Shown here: positions 1 to 10,480 of the stretch, piece after piece | Numbering within the stretch: position 1 is the stretch's first letter | Layout: every line of letters starts with the position of its first letter | NCBI GenBank assembly: GCA_007922225.1 | Contig: ML679974.1 | Location: 561,657 to 625,656, forward strand | Origin: Emydura subglobosa | Taxonomy: Eukaryota > Chordata > Testudines > Chelidae | Length of the DNA: 64,000 nt | Reading direction: 5' to 3' | Program-made: the position numbers and the translations under genes | Notes under the pieces: model-generated | What the model was told of the DNA's origin: nothing | The model's input: the letters and a program-made list of their open reading frames with translations, nothing else | Database searches by the model: none

Positions 1-109
1 TGAGGATTTGAGCCAAAACCCTTCCCAGCCCAGGCCCAGCCCTGAGAATTACAATTTCTATGGAGCACATCAGCAGTTGAGCAGCACTGAGAATTTAACT
101 GCCCGCTTC

Positions 110-1040
110 ATATGACATATATCGACATCAAAGTGTTTTTTGATTCAGTTGACAGGTCAGCACTTTGGCTTGCCATGAAAGGAGTTGGTGTTCCAAACGT
201 TCTCCTAAATTGGGTGCACTATCTGCAAACAAGCCCCGGTGCGATAGCGTGCATTGGTTCATGACTTTTGCATTTCTTCATACCCTCAGGTGTGCACCAG
301 GGATGCATTCTTGCTCCAGCACTATTCTGTCGATCGGTCAGCTGGATATTAGGACTTGCCGCACCACACATTGGAATCAAGGTTGGTCAAGACGTGTTTA
401 CCGACCAAGACTACACCAGTGATGCTGCCCTGTTTGTGGAGAAGTTACGGAATTTCAGCCCACCTTCCAAGGTCTCCAAGACGCTGTCTGCAGTATGTGG
501 TTGAACGCCTCATGACAGGAGATCATGGTCCAGAACCTTGAAACTGGACCACAAGAGCCCCTAGTGCAGGTGGGGTCGAGTACCAAGGAAAGAACTGATG
601 AGTTCATCTACTTACGCTGCAAGCAGAGTTCAAACAGCTGCCGCAAACTGGATGTTCTTCAACAAATAGGTCTTGCTGCCCCCTGCATGAAGTTCACAGT
701 CAGTGCCAAATCCTGAGCGTAAAGTGGTTTGACTTTGTGTGAAATGTCAGACTTACAGAGATCTGGCCTTTCTTCAATCACTCATTATATTCAAAAGTGG
801 TAGTGCAAGTTCTTTGGCCATGTCACCAAGATGGACAAAAACCACCCCAGCACTCCATACTCCTAAACTCTCCATCAACACATGAAGGGGGGCATCCCTT
901 GATCCTACCTGGTGCCCCCCACGAGGACCCCCCCGAGATCTGAGGATTCACAGGATTGAGCTAGATTTGGGAACATCACTACTTGATACCTGCAGTGACG
1001 CCCGCAACCATGGTCACTCTGGCTGGCTGGACTGTGTGTT
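110..1040 (+). mobile_element. Degraded non-LTR retrotransposon (reverse transcriptase relic)
   Basis: A single reading frame from about 118 to 504 carries the order of reverse-transcriptase motifs: YIDIKVFFDSVD (motif A, the usual F-D-AFDSV), then SGVHQGCILAPALF (motif B), then DYTSDAALF where an intact element has YADDAALF. The frame is broken by a TGA at 262-264, and the catalytic DD pair is damaged. Further on, near 800-850, a frame reads KW-stop-CKFFGHVTKMD, matching the WFGHV motif found near the C-terminus of several LINE clades. The copy fades out near 1040 beside a TGATGATGACGA stretch, which could be a microsatellite-type 3' end. I cannot assign the clade (L2-like or RTE-like are both possible). 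It is a dead copy. Confidence 0.6.
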
Positions 1041-1199
1041 TGATGATGACGACATCAGTGGTTGGGATGTGGGGGTGGAGTCTGCCGCCCACTCTCCCTT
1101 CCCCTTCTAGTGTTCTGCCATTTGATAGTGCCTGGTAGGCATATTTGCCTTGAAAAGGGATCAATTCGAGTGTTGAGGAATCCATTTCTGACCTCACCA

Positions 1200-4100
1200 A
1201 AGGCCATTTCCAGTCAGCCTAGTCTTCCCACCTCCATGTTCCCCCTCCCTCAGGACTGCTCGAGGTAGGTTCAAGCAGCAGGGGGCAAGGCTGCCCTCAT
1301 TTCCTGGAGTATGCACTGAAAGGTGGAGAGCTCCATGTGCCGACCCAGCACTTGGGGATCCACCCACTTCCTCTGGTTGTAGTCCAGGCGGTCTCTGATC
1401 TTTGTGACGCTTGCCAAGACCAGCCTCTGGTGCACCGAGTAGGACTCTGCCATCTGCACACTGAGATGGGGATTGTGTAGCAGGGGCTCCGTGAGGAGAT
1501 CTGCCCCCTCAGCAGCTGCCATGGATGTGGTTGCAGAGACCAGCCTCCAGGTCCGGCAGAAGTCCTGGTAGAAGACCAGCAGCTCGGAGAGGTCTCACAG
1601 AAGACCCCTCGGGTGGAGAAAAAGAGCTGCTGGTCGTATCAGAGTCCGCGGAGGTGGCGGAGGAAGGTGCGCACCAAGTGGCTCCATGCCGGACTACCTG
1701 TGCTATAAAGGAGCCTCTGCAGGGTCTGTTGGCAGAAGGTGTGGACCTGGCTGTGGACGCAACACAGGCCCTGTCCCCTTTCCTTCAGAGGGAGACTCAG
1801 GATCCCTGCAGAGACCCAGTGCAGTCCTGGCCAAAAGAACTTCAGAATCATCTTCTGGAGGTTGGCCAGGAAATTCGGGGTAGGGACCAGGGTGTTGAGC
1901 CGGTGCCAGAGCATGGACAGGACCAGCTGGTTAAGCACCAGTGTCCTCCTCCATGGGAGAGGCACCGAAGCAGACCAATCCACCTCTGGAGCCACTCAGC
2001 CACCCTGCCTTCCAAATCCTCCCAGTTCTCCGGCAGAGAAGGATGGGTGGCAGAAAGGTACATGCCCAGATAGAGCAGTGGACCCGCGCTCCACCGAATG
2101 GCCTGAAGCGCGGGTGGGAGAGAGTTCGCCTGCCACCCAGCCCCAACTATCAGGCCAGAGCTCTTGACCCAGTTGACCCAGGCGGAGGAAGCCGCCAAGT
2201 AGATGGCTTGGCAAGCCTTCACACACACCAGGTCGCCCGGGTCCTGGATCACAAGGAGCACGTCATCAGTGTACACTGACAGCACCACCCGCAACTCTTG
2301 CTTGCAGAGCACCAACCCCGCCAGCCTCTTGTGGAGGAGATGGAGGAAGGGCTCGATGGCCACACTGTACAGGTGGCCTGACAGCAGACAGCGCTGACAC
2401 ACTCTTCACCCGAAGCTGACTGCGCACTCTGTGGAGGTGTATGGCACCCGGAAAAAACCCAAAAACCAGGGCCCAAAGCCAAACGCCCACAGAGTACCCA
2501 GGAGATACCCATGGTCCACCCTGTCGAACGCCTTCTCCTGATCCAGGGACAGGAGGGTGAATGACAGACCATCCCTGCACCTAGCTCAAGGAAGTCCTGG
2601 ACCAAATAAAAACTGTTGAAGATGGTATGGCCTGGGACAGTGTAGGTCTGGTCGGGATGGACCACATCCACCAGCCTGGACCCTAGCCACAGCGAGATGG
2701 CCTTTGCTATGATCTTATAGTCCGTGCTGAGGAGCAAGATAGGACGCCAGTTCCTGAGGTCATGGAGGTTCCCCTTCTTGGGCAGCAGGGTGAGCATGCC
2801 TCGCCTACACAACAGGGGGAGCTCCCCACTCCCCAAGGACTCGGCCCAGATGATGGCGAGGTCCGGGCCAAGGATGTCCCAGAACACGTGGTAAAACTCC
2901 TGTCAGCCTATCCATGCTCAGGGATTTATTGGTGGGCATGAGAAAGAGGGCTTCTGAGAGCTTGGCCAGAGTGAGAGGAAGATCCAGCCGGTCTCTGTAG
3001 TCACGCCAACCGATGGCAGTTCATCCCAGAGCACCCTGCAGGCATCAGCGATGGTCAGATCCAGGGAGAAAAGGCTGGCATGGAAAGCCTCGCACATCTC
3101 TGCTGGATCCGTGAGGGGGGTGCCGTCCTGTGCTTCTTAGGCCCCCTCTTTTTCTCCAGGGTGTAGAAGAAGCGGGAGCCGCAGTCCATCTCCTGTAGGA
3201 GATGGATGCGGAATCGAACAAAGGCTCCCCAAGCCCGATGGTCTTCAAGGGTTTGGAGTTCCTCCCACTTCTCCCTCCCGCAGAGGGATGGATCCTCAAG
3301 GCTGGTGGCCAGACGCCTCTCCAGCTCTAAGACCTCCCGTTGCAGCTGCTCTATCACCACACCACTCCACCAGCTGGTCCCCCGAGTGTAGTCATGGCAG
3401 AAGAGCTGGGCGCAGACCTTCCCCACGTCTCACCACTGTCACGCCAAGGGACAGGCGCACCTCTGCTTTCGCCATGCCATCCAGAACATCCAGAAAGACA
3501 CCACGAAGCCCATGTCCTCCAGCAGGCTGTTGTTAAAGTGCCAATAGGCCAGCCCCGGCCTCTCCACCATGAAGGAGGCCATCACGGTCACCAGGTGGTG
3601 ACCCGAGAACAGGGCCAGCCGGACACCAGCAAAGTGGACTCACGCAAGATGGTGACGAGACAGGTAAATGCTGTCCAACCAGGAGTGGTGTGACCAATCT
3701 TCCCCCACCCAGACATAGGTTAAGATGAACATGTCATCCAGGTGGTGGTCATGCCAGATGTCCACCAGGGAGTAACGGTTGACGATCTCCCTGAGGACAT
3801 CCGCGGTGGCCTGGCACTGCTCGGTCCCCGTGAGGTCCCATTCCTTGAGGGTGGTGTTAAAATCCTCACACAGGACCAGGCATTCACAAAGATCCAGGGT
3901 GCCGAGGAACGTGGACACCTGCTTGAAGAAACGCACCCACTCTGGGTCTGATGTCGGGGCATAGACGTTGACCAGGTTTAACGCCAGCCCCTCCAAGCGG
4001 ACCCAGAGGTGCAGCAGGTGGCCCAGCACAACCTCGGCAACCCCCAGCACCTTGGGCTGTAGGTCAGGGGAGAACAGGGTGGCCACTCCAGCCGCACGTG

Positions 4101-4290
4101 TGGAGAGGTGGCTAAAGAACACCCTGTCCCCCCACTCCAGCCGCAAGCTGGCCTCAGTGGCTGGATCCGTGTGGGTCTCCTGCAGGAATGCAACCAATTA
4201 CTCTCCCTCCCAAAGGAAGGAGAGCACCTGGCTCCTGTGGGGACCCATCCTACAGCCCCGGGTGTTCAATGTGCTGAAGGTGACAGGCAT
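1200..4290 (-). mobile_element. Tx1-like (L1 clade) LINE, ORF2 remnant
   Basis: Read on the minus strand from 4290 down, this is one LINE ORF2 broken by stops and frameshifts. An ATG at 4290 starts MPVTFSTLNTRGCRMG, then an early TAA, then LVAFLQETHTDP, the start of an APE-type endonuclease. The endonuclease continues with NVYAPTSDPEW, CEDFNTTL (normally GDFN) and SWLDSIYLS (normally SRLDRIYLS) down to about 3640. A linker follows (3426-3055). The reverse transcriptase lies at about 2887-1850, with LLPKKGNLHDLRNWRPILLLSTDYKI split over a frame and the catalytic YTDDVLLVIQDP. The C-terminal part includes VLNQLVLSMLWHRLNTL, LKFFWPGLHW and LLTEPLLHNPHL, ending at 1271. These blocks fit the Tx1 group as I remember it. 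The endonuclease substitutions and the frame breaks make it inactive. The plus-strand open frames over 1525-2400 are shadows of it. Confidence 0.8.
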
Positions 4291-4676
4291 TATAGAATCA
4301 TAAAATCATAGAGCTGGAAGGGCCTCAGGAGGTCATCTAGTCCAATCCCCGGCTCAAAGCAGGACTAACCTCAGCTAAATCATCCCAGCCAGGGCTTTGT
4401 CAAGCCGCAGCTTAAAAACCTCTAAAGATGGAGCTTCCACCACTTCCCTAGGTAACCCATTCCAGTGCTTCACCACCCTCCTACTGAAAAACTTTTTCCT
4501 AATGTCCAACCTAGACCTCCCCCACTGCAACTTGAGACCGTTGCTCCTTGTTCTGTCATCTACTACCATTGAGAACAGCCTAGCTCCATCCTCCCTGGAA
4601 CCCCCTTTCAGGTAGTTAAAGGCTGCTATCAAATCCCCCCTCATTCTTCTCTTCTGCAGACTAAGACTTATGAGGA
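4291..4676 (-). mobile_element. CR1 LINE, 5'-truncated 3' end
   Basis: The minus strand encodes the C-terminus of CR1 ORF2: [19 protein letters not shown], then [25 protein letters not shown] and DKALAGMI, ending near 4375. The element finishes with the CR1 terminal repeat, seen on the plus strand as ATAGAATCATAAAATCATAG next to the 'agctggaagggcctcaggag' block. It is nearly the same as the copy at 7153-8098, so it is a fairly recent relative. Its 3' end abuts the ATG of the Tx1 ORF2 at 4290. Its truncated 5' end, near 4676, joins a GC-rich stretch that may be Tx1 ORF1. Confidence 0.9.
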
Positions 4677-5240
4677 GGGCTGGGGAGAGATCCTCGTTGG
4701 CAGGAGTGCTAGCAGCTCCCGTTGGGCCCCACAGCAATCCATGGCCAGTTCCAAAGGCCATTAAGGCATTACGGAAGCTGCGGGCCCTCTGGTCGGCCAC
4801 AGTGTCCTGCATTCCGGTCCCTTTCCTCTCCTTCAGCGTGGCCCTCACGGCCTGGAGGACGCAGTGGAAGTCCCCCCCAGCGCTTCAGGGCGAGCTGCAC
4901 CCGGTTTCGGACACCACATGTGTGTCCCAGAGAAAGGAGTGCAGCTCATCCCATAATGCATTATGCGGGTTGTCCTCCGACCCGGCCCCACGATGGCCTC
5001 ACAGCCTACTGGGATGGGAACTAGGAGCAGTGGCAAAGGGAAAACAGCAGCCCCGGGTGGGCTGGGAAAGGCAAACACAGAAGCCGCCCCCTCGGAGCCT
5101 GCAAGGGGAAAGGAGACAGCTCCGGAAGTAGCAGAAACACAGAGGCAGGGGAAGGAGGGAAGGGTCGTTGGCAAGGACGGGAGGAGGGAGCCTGGCTGGA
5201 GGCCGATCAACCAGCCTGTGGTAAGAGAGCATCACAGACT
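4677..5240. mobile_element. GC-rich stretch, probable 5' part (ORF1 region) of the Tx1-like LINE
   Basis: On the minus strand just above the CR1 a frame reads [20 protein letters not shown] and [15 protein letters not shown], which looks like coding sequence and has the right orientation to be the C-terminus of Tx1 ORF1. On the plus strand an open frame from the ATG at 4993 (context CCCACGATGGCC) to about 5220 gives a Lys, Gly, Ala and Pro rich peptide starting MASQPTGMGTRSSGKGKT. This second frame points the opposite way. The composition is unlike the AT-richer DNA that follows 5245. I infer that both pieces belong to the split LINE. I cannot prove it without a consensus. Confidence 0.4.
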
Positions 5241-5714
5241 GCAAGGCTACTGAAGTGTTAAGTTTAGTTTAGAATGCAATTTACCTTTTTATTTCTTCCT
5301 GATCAAACCTGATTTATATTCTTCTGGCTTATTCGTTTGTTTATCTAAAGCAGTGCATGTGGTTCGAGTGTGTGTAGAGACCACATTTAGAGTGACAGAG
5401 CGGGTGCATAGCAATTTCTTTGATAAATTCACTAACCAATGAGCTTGCAGAATCCAGGGGGCAGCACTGAACTCTGTAAAACTGCAGTTCCTAGGGTTGC
5501 ATCAGGGATTGGGGATATTAGCTGGGGGGAGGGGGTCACACCATTGCATAATCCCAGGAGTGACTAGTCAGAAGCACTCATTCACTGGGTCAGGGACTGC
5601 TTGCTTGCAGGTGGCTGGGCATGGGCTGACCCAGGAGGCAAATGCAAGATGGCCCCAGGAGTAGGGGGATTGGGGTGACACAGCGATATACCAGTCCAGA
5701 TTGCAGAGGGGAAT
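5241..5714. other. Intergenic, nothing recognised
   Basis: No motif, open frame or repeat that I can support. Composition drops back from GC-rich to average after 5240. Confidence 0.5.
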
Positions 5715-5912
5715 GTCACAATCAGACACTGGAATAGGAGGCTGGAGTCCTGGATTTTGTTCCTGGCTTTGCCACTGATGCTCTGTGATTTAAGACAAGT
5801 CACTTTGCTTCCCCATGCCTCAGTTCCCCAACTCGGAAAATGGGGAGAATGATACTCCCCCCAGCTTATCAGCTGCTTTGAGATCTGCATTATGTAAAGT
5901 GCCAAGTATTAT
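5715..5912 (+). repeat. MIR/CORE-SINE relic
   Basis: The sequence follows the MIR order: 'gtcctggattttgttcctgg', 'tttgccactgatgctctgtg', 'aagacaagtcact', 'ctcagttccccaactcggaa', 'aatggggagaatgat', then 'gctttgagatctgc' and 'aagtgccaagtattatt'. The 3' end is almost complete. MIR is an ancient tRNA-derived SINE that is shared across amniotes. Confidence 0.8.
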
Positions 5913-6955
5913 TAGAGTACCTACTTGTTCTAGATTAACAACATCTCTGCAGCATGCGTCACTGTGTCTCTAGACCCTCAGTGGAGAGATCGTGTCATCC
6001 CACGGCTTCTTTTCCCAGGATTTATTTTTAACTAAGTGCATTAGTTTGCATCTGCCCTGGTGATACCAACAATAAAGTGAAAGCAGACAATTCTCTGCTG
6101 TGCAAAACTTCCCTCCTTTAACCCACTTTCTTTCCTGGGGCAGTGATCAGAATGAAGGTGGCTGTTTTGCTTGCAGAAGGAGCTCTCGCTTCTCCTCTGG
6201 CCCTCCAGCTTCTGCTTTGTAAAAGCAAGAGGTGCACTCGCCTGACAGTCTGTGTTCCTTCACTAGCCTGGCACCTCTCCTGTGCCTTTTAAGTGTCAGG
6301 AAGGTGCTGTGCACAGGCCATGGCATTGCTAATGCTGTGTGCATTAGTTCATCCATCCCTGATACTTTGATGCTCTGAGGTCCAGTCCCAGCAGGCTCTT
6401 GGTGTAGGATAGAAAGAGCCTTGGCCCAAACCAGGTGCTGCATATTATGCTGAAATGTCTGCTCCTCCTTACACATCCATTGAACTCTTCTAGGGAGCAG
6501 GGCAGTCTCTGGGATACACTTCCCCTTGTTAATCAGGCAGCTTGGGAGATCTTGTCCAGCTTTTTAGCCACGGCTCATGTTTATTCAAGCTGTTATGAAT
6601 GGTTCTGCCTCTCTCGTCTTTCACATGTTACATTTTGCTCTTCCCATTTAGAAGCTGGAGCAATGACAGCATGAAAGGCTTCTCAGTAACAGCAGGGACC
6701 GAAAGGAAAACTCCAAATTAGCCATCTGGCACTGGAAATACAACCCGATGGCACTGCCCTCTCCCAAAATGGGCTTGCTGGCTGCACCAGCTCAGGGAGA
6801 CGACAGGCTCCCGTTGAAGCAGACAAATTATTTGATCAGCCCTCATGCTAACAGTCCCAGCACCAACTTCTGATGTGGTTTGAATCGAAGCCACTTCCTT
6901 TCAGACAAAGCCTACTGGGAAACAAAAATGACTCTAGTGGTCTGATTCGTCTTTG
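5913..6955. other. Intergenic, nothing recognised
   Basis: About 1 kb of unique-looking sequence with only short chance open frames on both strands. No splice-flanked coding block or repeat was recognised. Confidence 0.5.
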
Positions 6956-7080
6956 ACACAAGATACAGGCCAACAGAAAAGCGGGACTCATGGGTTAAGG
7001 CCCCTGAATTCTGTTCCAGCCGTTGACTTGAAGCATGATCTTGGGCACGTCACTGAGGCTGAAATGTTCAAAAGTGGCTT
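6956..7080 (+). repeat. MIR/CORE-SINE fragment
   Basis: 'ggactcatgggttaaggccc', 'ctgaattctgttccagccgt', 'tgatcttgggcacgtcactg' follow the MIR middle region (tRNA-related part then 'tgaccttgggcaagtcact'). Shorter and more diverged than the copy at 5715-5912. Confidence 0.6.
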
Positions 7081-7152
7081 TTGATTTTGGGCCCTTCTAT
7101 ATCCAGTTACCCGAATCTAATCTCCTAAGGCCTGATTGTCAGGTGTGTGGTA

Positions 7153-8098
7153 TTAGAATCATAGAATATTAGAGTTGGAAGGGACCTCAGGAGGTCAACT
7201 AGTCCAACCCCCTGCTCAAAGCAGGACTAACCTCAGCTATATCATCCCAGCCAGGGCTTTGTCAAGCCTCAGCTTAAAAACTTCTAAAGATGGAGCTTCC
7301 ACCACCTCCCTAGGTAACCCATTCCAGTGCTTCACCACCCTCCTAGTGAAAAACTTTTTCCTAATGTCCAACCTAGACCTCCCCAACTGCAACTTGAGAC
7401 CGTTGCTCCTTGTTCTGTCATCTGCCACCACCGAGAACAGTCTAGCCCCATCCTTCCTGGAACCCCCTTTCAGGTAGTTAAAGGCTGCTATCAAATCCCC
7501 CCTCATTCTTCTCTTTTGCAGACTAAACAAGCCCAGTTTCCTTAGCCTCTCCTCATAAGTCCTGTGCTCCAGCCCCTTAATCATTTTTGTTGCCCTCCGC
7601 TGTACTCTCTCCAACTTGTCTACATCCTTTTTGTAGTGGGGGGCCCAAAACTGGACACAATACTCTAAATGCGGCCTTACCAATGCCGAATAGAGGGGAA
7701 TAATCACTTCCCGTGACCTGCTGGCAATGCCCCTCCTAATGCAGCCCAATATGCTATTAGCCTTCTTGACAACCAGGGCACACTGCTGACTCATATCCAG
7801 CTTTTTATCCACTGTTACCCCCAGGTCCTTTTCTGCAGAACTGCTACCTAGCTTGTCGGTCCCCAGTCTATAGCTGTGCATGGGATTCTTCCTTCCTAAG
7901 TGGAAGACTCTGCACTTTTCTTTGTTGAATGTCATTAGATTTCTTTTGGCCCAATCCTCCAGTTTGTTTAGGTCCTTCTGTATCCTATTCCCTACCTTCC
8001 AGGGTATCTACCACTCCCCCCAGCTTAGCGTCATCCGCAAACTTGCTGAGGGTGCAATCTACCCCATCTTCCAGATCATTAATTTTTTGCTGAATTTG
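7153..8098 (-). mobile_element. CR1 LINE, 5'-truncated, with long intact ORF2 C-terminus
   Basis: The minus strand holds an uninterrupted frame from 7935 to 7237 (232 codons): [20 protein letters not shown], then [57 protein letters not shown] and [20 protein letters not shown]. This is the thumb and C-terminal part of CR1 reverse transcriptase. Upstream, the catalytic block SKFADDAKLGG is visible at about 8015-8046, but it is one frame away because of a small indel near 7995. The 3' end at 7153 has the CR1 terminal repeat. It is 5'-truncated near 8098, as most CR1 copies are. The good state of the frame suggests a young copy. Confidence 0.93.
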
Positions 8099-10319
8099 GG
8101 CACCCCGAGAAGTCAGGCACCACAGACATGGCCCTTGAAATTTCTTTGTAGTTCCATTCTGGCTCTAGGTGGCCACATGCCTGTGCCCCAAAAGGCACCA
8201 TTGTGTCTGGCACTAACTGGCACCCCGTCAGCAGTCTGCGCGGAAGGGGCCATACACACACCCACACTCACTCACCGTGGCATGAGGGTGCCTCTAGTTG
8301 CTTTCCACAGCCACTCCTGGGCCAGCTTGAGGAACCTGGAAGACAACAATGTGCAGGGAGGCAGGAGCTGCCCCTGATGTATCTGTTCTATGGCTAAGCG
8401 GAGGACTTGAGGCACGAGAGCTGGTTGCTCTGCCACCATTCGCCAGGACTGAATTCCCACACACGTCCATGAAAGGCAAGCACCTTCCAGGAGCTGCATT
8501 AGACATGGACCAGCTTTCTGTGTTCAGTTCTGATTGGTGTTGCCTCGGCCAGGCAATGGGAGCTGCAGGCACTTATGTAATTGGATGGGGCAGTTTGTCT
8601 GGTTCCATTCAGGCTCTGACATCCTAGTGTCAGCATCTCTGTCACTTTCATGCTTTCTGCGGGATGCTGTTTAGTGACTCCCTCCAGTGTGGAGTCAGGC
8701 AGTCTGCCCGTCCCTACACCATCTGTGCAAGCACAGGACAGAAGCCCTGAGTGGTGGTGAAAGGGATCTCCCAGCATGCTGTGTGCTGCAGCAAACTCTC
8801 CCTGTTCCTGCACTCAAAGTGCTGATCCAGGGGCTTTTGGAAGCCGCCTGGAATTGAGTTTGCTGGACCACCGCTCCCCGGGGTGCTGAGCTAGTCCCTG
8901 GGCTGGTCAAGGACCTCTCCATCTGTCCTCCCAAGTCCTGTGGTTTGGAACCCTTTGTGTTCTGCCTACCCGGTGCAGAGAAGTCCTTGGAGGAGGAAGG
9001 TGAATCATCCATGCAGTAAAGTTTGCTTTGGGCAGCAATTAATATTTCATATAGGTAAAAAATCCTGCTGCTGCTGCGGCAACTTCAGGCGTGCGGGGAG
9101 AGAGAAAAACAAGCATACCATGAGAGCAGCTGGGTGGAAAGCAGAGCTGAGCATCTGACTCACCACCCCCAGGGAAGCAGGGGCTAGATTGAGCTCTCCA
9201 GGCTGACTGGATGAGGCAGGGATTACAGGCAGGAAGGTTTTCAGGCGATCATCCCACCTGCCAACAATTATAGCCTTCTGCCATCGCTTGGGCTTTAAAG
9301 GTCCAACCGTGCACCAAAAGGTGCAGTGGGGAAGGAGAGCTGAGAGGCTCAGCACCTTGCAGGATTGTAGAGGTATAAAGAGAGCACTCACAGGAGGAAG
9401 CAGAAAGAACTGGGCAGAGACTGCCTGCTGCTAGTCCAGACTGCAGAGAAGGCGGGCTGAGATCTGCAGCCAGGCCCCATTGTCATGAGGGACAGGGGGG
9501 GTTCCAGACACTAGGAATTTGGAGAAAGCATCCTCGGCATGTGGCACAGCAGGAACGCTGGGCATTTAACAGCCCCGTCCTCGTGGGCAGCATGTGGGAT
9601 TCTGGGATGTGCTAGGGGCAGAATGGAGACTGCACGCCTGGCGTGGGAATGCTGTGAGCTTCCTGAATGAGCAACAGAGAGCAAGGGTGGAATCCAGGGG
9701 GCTGGTGTGGCTGAGGCAGCCCCCTCCCCACACAGCGTATCTCCCCACCACCACCACCATACACAACTGCAGTGGCAGCGGCTCTTCAGAAAGTACTCTG
9801 TGATTTTCCAGGGGGCTGGGTTATAAGTATTTAATGAATTGCCAGATCACTTCCCAGGCAGGTTATGAATTATTCACTTTCACTACACTTTGTCAGCTAC
9901 GGATGCCACTTGCCTTGGATTCCTAATCAGCGTAGAAATGATAAAACCCAGAGACACCCCCCATCTAGCACACCCCCCATCCTAACCCACTCTTGCCCCC
10001 TCCCCACCGCCATTCCTGTCTGCTTTCTCTGCTGATTTGCTTTTAAAATGTAGAATTCAGATGGCAAGTGAATAGCTGCAGAGCCAAGGATCCTGCCCTT
10101 GAGCTGAAACAGTAGCTCTTTAGGCATCATCTTCTCAGCTTTTACAACCCCAGTGCTAAGCAGGGGCCTGCCTGAACATCTCTTTAAGGATTTTGGTAGC
10201 CGAAGGAACACTTGGGAGGTAAGTGGCCTATTCCTGCATTTGCTGTAGAGAGGCCAGGAAGAAATACAGGCATAACCCTGAACAAATATATTCGTGACAA
10301 ACCAACAGAGCCAGCGGGG
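8099..10319. other. Intergenic, nothing coding recognised
   Basis: The stretch contains a short CA-rich tract at about 8250-8277 and otherwise unique-looking sequence. Open frames up to about 115 codons occur on both strands, overlap each other and show no family motif. Confidence 0.5.
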
Positions 10320-10480
10320 CAGCAAGGTCATGGGTAGGGGGCTGGACTGGGCTTCAAGACTTGGCTTCTGTCCCTGTCTCTGCCACTGGGAGAGCAAAGT
10401 GCTCACCGCTCTGTGTCTTGTTTCCCCTCCCACCTTTTGGCTCTTTGGAGCATCAGATCTCCTGGGTGGACTGTCCCTTG
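10320..10480 (+). repeat. MIR/CORE-SINE fragment
   Basis: 'gggctggactgggcttcaag', 'acttggcttctgtccctgtc', 'tctgccactgggagagcaaa' and 'gctctgtgtcttgtttcccc' follow the MIR body. It overlaps the chance 199-codon minus-strand frame at 9927-10526, which argues against that frame being a gene. Confidence 0.55.

Noticed and set aside
1525..2402. Plus-strand frames of up to 182 codons
   Set aside because: They are shadows of the minus-strand Tx1 reverse transcriptase, whose motifs (YTDD and others) are clear.
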